Assembly: GCA_019009955.1 (NCBI GenBank)
Contig: CM032233.1
Span: 64,967,501-65,031,500, forward strand
DNA: 64,000 nucleotides
Direction: 5' to 3'
DNA from: Riptortus pedestris
Taxonomy: Eukaryota > Arthropoda > Insecta > Hemiptera > Alydidae
Shown here: piece after piece, positions 57,460-64,000 of the stretch
Layout of the letters: every line of letters starts with the position of its first letter
Numbering within the stretch: position 1 is the first letter of the stretch
The notes under the pieces: generated by a model
What the model was told of the DNA's origin: nothing
Databases searched by the model: none
The model's input: only the letters and a program-made list of their open reading frames with translations
Program-made: the position numbers and the translations under genes

Positions 57460-57592
57460 TCAATTCGAACGGAACTCATTTTCGTCATCTCTTGGGTAGG
57501 ATCGATGGACATTTTAAGAAATTCTTCGAAAACCGCGTGATGAGTACGACCTCAATAGCTGATTTCCTTTAAGATAAATCTGCTAAAACGTT
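56547..57592 (-). mobile_element. HX element, long subfamily, both ends, about 1.05 kb
   Basis: 3' end AATTCCGTCACGCAGGGGCA, complete long 3' region, core at 57080-57360, compound (CATA)n-(CA)n-(TA)n at 57367-57453, and a 5' end with decayed palindrome GATTTCCTTTAAGATAAATC. A good reference for the full length. Confidence 0.95.
57367..57453. repeat. Compound microsatellite (CATA)n-(CA)n-(TA)n inside HX
   Basis: CATA units, then about 20 bp of CA, then about 45 bp of TA. Confidence 0.96.
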
Positions 57593-60500
57593 ATATGTGA
57601 TATATCACAACAAATTAAGCCGACATAAAAATAGGTAAATTTCAATAAATGTAAAAATATATAATATAATATTATAAAAATGATAGCTTTCTTGAAACGC
57701 TAAAATATACAATGGAGAGTGAGATGAATCTAGGAAATAGTAATTCATGTGTTGAATAGCGTTTGTGAAAACTAGAAAATGAATTAAACAATACTAAATG
57801 ATATAAGATATAAGTGGCCATTTGGTAACCCTGGTTCACTGAAATCACCTTAATCTATAATTCTTTGAACAAGGGGTATTTGTTTTAGCCAAGGCTTAAG
57901 TGACTCAAACTACATGAAAGTATAGATTTCCTTTCAACAATTGATGAACACCACAAGTGGAAGTTCAATGAGTTACTATGAATAGGTCAGAATATATGAA
58001 TCAACATGTATGCACTTAAATCTGAATGACTAAGAAACATGAAAGACATTTCATAGGGTACAGAATACATAAATAAATATTCAAGTTATGGATATTCGAT
58101 AAACAATTGAAAATTAAATGCCTTTTAAAACACGTTATACGAAACACATGGAATGCCGTTGTTGGCATGACAAGAAACTGCCACAATTTTGAATTTTAGA
58201 TCTGTAAAAAATATGAAAAAGTGACGAATTTTATTTGTGTAAAGAAACAATGCGACTAAATTTCAAATATAAATATATTGAGTTAGTTTACCCTAAATAT
58301 ATGGTTAAATTCTGTGGAATATCGAATGTAATAAAAGACAGCTGGTTTCCATTGAAGAGATTTCATTTTTTAAATCCCTGGAGGGTTTTATAATTCTAAA
58401 AATCTTGTGTAAATGAAAATGTATTTTGTATTTTAATGTACTAGTGTTCTGTGAAATAAAAGACATTTACTTCTTAAAATTTATCTTAAAGACGTCCAAC
58501 GTTGTTAAATACGTTTGTTAGTCTTGGAATTCTATTTAGAATACATTTTGCATAAAATAACAATAATGATGCTAAGTTTAATTATATTCGTCTTATAAAC
58601 TTGATGTAGAGCATTTAATTACCTACTTCTCATTCAATATTCATGAAAGAAGCTTTATAAAAGGAATATGCCTTTCAGCGGCTGTCACGGTATTGGGTTC
58701 CTTAAATGTCTAGGAGTATTTTCTTAACCCAAGCTGAAGATATTCGCTCAGTTTGAGTTTATTACTTATTTCAATAGAAATAGTTGTCAGACTTCCTTCG
58801 CTAATATATTCAATATTAGAAAGAATATTTTGCAATGAATTTTTTTTATTTGACTAGTGTTTTGAATTATTTGAAATATTTTTCAATGGTTCCTTTCCAT
58901 TCAACCATTCAGTGCATTTTCTCATGCATTAATATTTACCGCTCTTTTCAAGCCACCTGTCTACCCCTGTTCCTATATTGTTCATAAGTTCAACATTTAT
59001 CAACTAGCAGTTGATTGCTGAGCCACTATGAGGACTGCATGTCTCTCCGTTGTATCCTAATAGTTATTTAAATCAGTATATCATAAAAGATTTAACAGTA
59101 GTGAACGAAAACTCCTACTTGACCCCCAGAATTACAGCGAGCTACCGTCGAGGGCCTTTGCCCTAAGTATATTCTTAAATACTTTCACAAACAAATATTA
59201 TTCCAGATTACTTGCTGTGTGCGTGTTGAAACTAAAAATGATTGCGGAATTCTAGTTTCTATTTTTGTTTGACATATATATGCTTATAAAAGCTGTTTCA
59301 CTTTTCTTAGCACGGCTGTAAAACAAGTGATAAATGCTTAGAAATGAAAATAATTTTAAAAATGTTAATTCAAAACGTGTATCTCAGATCGGATGCTTGT
59401 CTGAAAGCCATGGATAAAATGTCTAATTTTAACGATGGTTAATAATGGAAATTTCCATTATTCCAAGTACCCCTTTCTAGTGCATTTACTGTTTGTTACT
59501 TGAATGCAAGAAATATGGGAAACCAATTGAGCTCCTTGTGATCCGCTTAACTTGAGAGTTTCCATGGAAAATGTAAACTGCGACAAATATGTTTAGCTTT
59601 AGATAAGTTCATATTCATTCCTGAAATATATATAATTTGGTGCAGTCTAACTTTGGCAGGATTGAATAACATGACTTGTAATCTTTGGTATACCCATTAT
59701 TAAATAATCTGTCCTACATGTACCTCGAAATGCCAACTCTTCAGCGTCTTCATTAACTGTGTCCATTGACTGTAAGATTAATGCAGTAGTGCTCCATAAT
59801 AATAATCATACAATTGGATCAAAAAAAACATTTTAAAACTAACATTTTAGAACTTTAGGGTTAATATTAAAGAAGCCTAAAATAAATTTGCTTAATTTAT
59901 ATAAAGTAAAACAAAAAAAACAAAAAAAAAAAACACATTTTTAATGGGAGGCCATTTAGTATGGCTTTAATTTTGTATTTATATTATTCCTATTCACGTC
60001 ATTTAATTTATTTATTTTTATCATTATTTGTTACCATACTTATAGATCTGATATTTTATTTTATTTTTTTATTATATATTACTACTTCAATTCATGTAGA
60101 AAAAAATGTAGCAATTATAATAATTACCACATACCTGCTCACGTGAATTTACTTCCCCAAATATAACCTTGGGTGAACAATTTCCTTTACTTGGCGGAAA
60201 CGTGTACTGCTGTAAACGTAATACGTTCTATATTGACTTAATGATACGGATTAATACGGAGCTACTTAAATGAAGTTGACCGTGCCTTAATCGTACTGTA
60301 AAAACTGGTAACTAGAAAATGATGATATTATGTTAGGTAAGATAATAGGCGTTTCAAAAAAAAAAAAAAAAAAAAAAAAAACTTTACTGAAATTCGGAAG
60401 CAAATATCAAATAAAATTATAATTTTTAATTTACAAATTCGAATAACCATAGGATGAAAAAAAAAGTGTTAATAAAGTAACCAATTACACTTTATTTGAC

Positions 60501-63500
60501 CATTGACACAGAAGTAAAAAGTGGCACTTACTTCTTACTGGGAACTTTTCACTCTCTCTTTTTGGTTAAAAGAAAAAAAAATATATATGAAAAAGTTGTA
60601 TTACTTTGAAATATTAGTTATCTTTTGACGAAATACTCAAAAGATGTGAGTGAGCCTTCTTTCTGAAGAAATGATTCCCTGGCTGAGTTCTTTGAGTTAC
60701 AGCTCGTCTTTTTCAGTTGCTTTTCTTACTTGAAGAAGGTCGGAAACTAATGGGGCTGGTCTAACCACGAGCTCTTTGCCTAAGGGGCCTCATGCCTGGT
60801 TTCTTCCCGTTCCTCCACCACTTCACTAGATTAACAGCTAAATGGGAGAGAGGGACCTTGTTGACTTTCCATCATTTTCATAGCGTAGCTTGAGTCATCC
60901 GGTCAAAAGGGAGCACCTAGTTTCTTTGCTCGACTACATTTGAGCCGAGAGTCAAAGATTGACATTTGAGTTCCAATCATGGTTAAACCGGAAAAATAAT
61001 ACTTGAATATAATAAAAAGATAAATAAAGCTGAGCCTATTTGAAATGGAACTGATTTTATTCAACGTCTCTTACTGTATTTTATGTCGTTATTCTGCACA
61101 ACTTTGCCCTACTCATCATAAACAATGTTAAGACTAAGAGCATGTGAACTTCAATACAGTCCATATTAGCCGTGGATCCAGTCTTCCTGTGAGAGTAGAC
61201 GTTTTCTACTAATTAATAATTAAAGTATCCGGTAACGCAAACTTACATGAGCTAGAATAGGTGTAGACAACACGTTTCTATGTCCTTGTCTCGAATTTTA
61301 ATAACCACTGGAGAAAAATAATTAATTAATCTACAGAAAGGTAATTACGTCAGTGACGATGAAACCTTGTATCTCACAAAGGAAAACAGAAGAAGGCTAC
61401 TTGAATGAAAAAGAACAGAAAGGCCTTTAGAAAAACATAAGGCTTCGAAATAGAGGCAGCAGTAGTGAAACTCTTTTTCAATTGGGCATAGAGTTGTGAC
61501 CACAGATTCCACTACAAAGTTTTTTTTTATTGGAGAACACATTCTTCTTAAATGGTCATCATGAAACTAGTTCTCTATACTTAAGATTATTTTTTAGAGC
61601 CACCGAAGAGTAGCACGTAGCTTGTATGAAAAGGACCTCCGACCTTACTGAGATATACGGCTGACATAAAATCACCTCTGAAATCATGAGAGGGCTGACT
61701 GGTCGTTGGGACAAGTAGGAAAAAAAATGGAATTCCATTAGCCTTCCAGAAGATGTTAGATTAGAATCTAGGAGGAAGGACGAAAATGAAATGGTAAAGA
61801 AATAACTGACTTGATTACATGGAAAAGGACTTGCGGATCCCCAGGTCCCCTTGCTTTTAGTTGGCAATAGAAAAAATGAGCGTTCCTAATAATGTAATAT
61901 GAATATCCTTCACGTAGTGTTTTATAATGATGGCCGCCAAATTATAAGACTTATATTTCCGTCACCTTGTAATATGATGTGAAAATTACTGGTTTTCATA
62001 ACATCAAACTGTAACGTCTAGGGTAAATATAATGTGTTTACTTGTCCTTTTATTGTCTTTTCAATGAGAATGTAGAATGGCTATTGGCATTGAAAGGAAG
62101 CAAAGGAGATCGACTTGTCTAAATGAACCGTCATTACCCACCCCCCTACACCACAAACACACCTTGATTATACATTTTCTGAGGTTCACAGAATTATAGA
62201 ATGCTGTTCATAATGAATAAATATCACTTATTCATTTTATATATAAGGGGGGAGGGCACCGGTAGCTTTGTAGGATGGATACATCAACCACTACCCTTGG
62301 TTAGCTGAGGGTAATAATCGGTGCAGGTTCGATGCCCGCTAAAGAAGAACATTAACTTTCGAGTGCGCTACAAAAGCTAGTGGATCAACCAATCCAATTT
62401 CTCGATAGAAATATTTCGAGAAATAAAAAAATATATTGTAATATTCTCATGGACAATACAAACTTTCGTTGAATAGATATCAATTTCACGAGCATTTGTT
62501 TAGCTTATCCCAAATTATGATTAAAATATGCTACAGAAATCATCTAATTATTAGTATATTTCAATGTGCCTCTTTCCAAGTGTGGACCGTGTGTATTTCA
62601 AATTTTATTGCTGGACAAAATCTAGGTGGAAAGTACGTTTCATTTATTTGAAATTGTAGTTTTTAAGAGGTTTAAAAATAGCCATGAAACTTGTTGAGTT
62701 TCTTATAATCATTGGCTTTATTCTTTTTTTAAAATTTGTAACTTATTTTCTTCTGTGACGAATGAAAAAAGAGTAAATTAAAAACACGCGGCCCGCTGTA
62801 ATAATACTTCAAAGAGTGACTTTTTAAATAGTCCATCATGATATGGGATCGAAATTACTGTTTAGTGAAGAGGAATTGAGTAGCACTGAAGGGAAGTGGC
62901 TTCTGGCAGAGTTGAAGCGAACTTTTTCAAATTAGTGCCAAAAAGTAAATTTCACATTTGGAGAGAGTCCAAGGCCGCCCAACAATAAGGCTTTAAAACA
63001 CACGAATCTTTACCAGAGCATTCTTTTGCTAAGTTTTAAGTTCTCAATTATGAGAACTTCATATTTCGCATTATTATGCGGCCCACTTAACATACTTAGG
63101 ATGAATAAGTTATTCCTTCTCCACGTCTCATGCTTTTTAAGATTCTCTTTTTTTGATGCCTGTTAAATAAAAACAAATCTCTTTAATATTGAAAGAAACT
63201 TGGTAATTACGTACGGACATTACACATAATTAACATTAAACACGTGATTAATAACTCTTCGTGTTTCTTGTAAACCGATGGGTAAATCTTGAAGATTACA
63301 TAGCAATTATTATCTGAAACAAAGGACTTGTGGATAAATTCATCACAATGTTTAAAAAAGAATTCCTGTACGTCTTGACCTCAGAGCTCATGTCGAGTTA
63401 TACAATTTCATCTTCTTTCTTAAATTCTTTACCACTTCCAGGTATAAGTGTATAAATGAGTTCATCACAGCAATATTAGGTAAAAACATTTAATCAGAAC

Positions 63501-64000
63501 TCTAAAAATAATTTCATAAATGCTGTTTGCTCAGCATCACGACTGTAAACTAGGCAATGTAAGACAAGCATAGGGAAGATCTTGAATAAATAGGATCAAC
63601 CACAGCAGTCATACGTTGTGAAGATGTTATTTACACAATTTCATTGAGTTTCTAGTGAACATTATTTTAAGTGAGTCACCTGGTAATAAAAACAGAAACG
63701 ATTATTGTAGTAAATGAATAAGGAAAATTAAAATCAGATTCTCCAGTGATTTGGTAAATTTTGTAACCTGTTTAACTGCAAAAAGTTAATCATTTCCTAG
63801 GAATGGGATAGTAGTGTAAATAGTGGGTTCTAGTATATGGTTAAAATACGAGGCTTCTACGTAAATTTATGACAATATATTTAAAACCCTTCTAAATATT
63901 GCAGAAAAAACTATCAGTAACAATAACTGCGATTTTCTTCCAAGGACTGTAATGGGATTTAAGATATTCATTATATATTCATAAATATCTCCATAGTTGT
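57593..64000. other. Repeat-poor AT-rich region
   Basis: No HX, SINE-1, foldback or long microsatellite in 6.4 kb, in sharp contrast to the rest. An A run of about 24 lies at 60357-60380 and a tRNA-like repeat at 62254-62370. Open frames (for example 61559-61867 minus, 59961-60146 plus) show no recognisable domain. It could be intron or ordinary intergenic DNA. Confidence 0.5.
62254..62370 (+). mobile_element. SINE-2 (tRNA-like head), single clear copy
   Basis: GGGCACCGGTAGCTTTGTAG gives an A-box-like region, and GTGCAGGTTCGATGCCCGCT contains a B box (GGTTCGATGCC). GGGC can pair with GCCC as an acceptor-type stem, followed by AAAGAAGAACATTAACTTTC. A diverged relative may lie at 46050-46140. 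No clear target duplication seen. Confidence 0.5.

Noticed and set aside
25150..57592. Spaced direct repeats reminiscent of a CRISPR array
   Set aside because: The repeated units are about 1-kb dispersed transposons on both strands with irregular spacing in a eukaryotic genome. No short repeat-spacer array exists.

Overview
The window is eukaryotic, AT-rich (roughly two-thirds A+T by eye) and essentially gene-free. I find no complete host gene. It is a bed of old, mostly non-coding transposable elements, many inserted inside one another. The mixture (Helentron-like and Helitron rolling-circle elements, Merlin, mariner and Harbinger-like DNA transposons, a jockey/I-type LINE, tRNA-derived SINEs and Penelope-like foldbacks with hammerhead motifs) fits an arthropod, most likely an insect. 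The species cannot be named from this sequence.

The dominant feature is one dispersed family, called HX here: about 30 copies and fragments on both strands, together roughly 18 kb. A full copy is about 0.7-1.2 kb with a fixed block order: (1) a 5' block starting TTTTAGCAGATTTCCC that contains the 20-bp palindrome GATTTCCCTTAAGGGAAATC; (2) a (TA)n tract about 130-150 bp in; (3) a conserved non-coding core; (4) a variable 3' region; (5) GGGAAATCTGCT, the inverted partner of the 5' terminal motif, about 30 bp before the end; (6) a terminal hairpin ACGCAGCCCCTGCGT; (7) GACGGAC followed by T's. Asymmetric inverted ends, a 3' hairpin, an internal microsatellite and insertion into T runs are the hallmarks of non-autonomous Helentron elements (HINE/DINE-1 type).

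Layout. 0-4 kb: three HX copies and a foldback with a hammerhead-like motif. 4-8 kb: LINE tails, a 105-bp tandem array, and a Merlin element. 8-15 kb: more HX copies and a large GT/GA microsatellite. 15-20 kb: a palindromic mariner, a second Merlin with 8-bp target duplication, and a Helitron 3' end. 21-31 kb: dense HX with nested SINEs and foldbacks. 31-38 kb: sparser, with a Harbinger-like MITE and a decayed LINE RNase H/tail region. 38-57.6 kb: dense HX, including a three-level nest at 44.3-46.0 kb. 57.6-64 kb: almost free of these repeats and probably ordinary intron or intergenic DNA.

The (TA)n tract inside HX appears to be a landing site: Penelope-like foldbacks and Helitrons repeatedly sit in it. 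The HX T-runs in turn receive other HX copies. The SINEs and the LINE share a (TAA/TAAA)-type tail, which suggests that this LINE lineage mobilised the SINEs.
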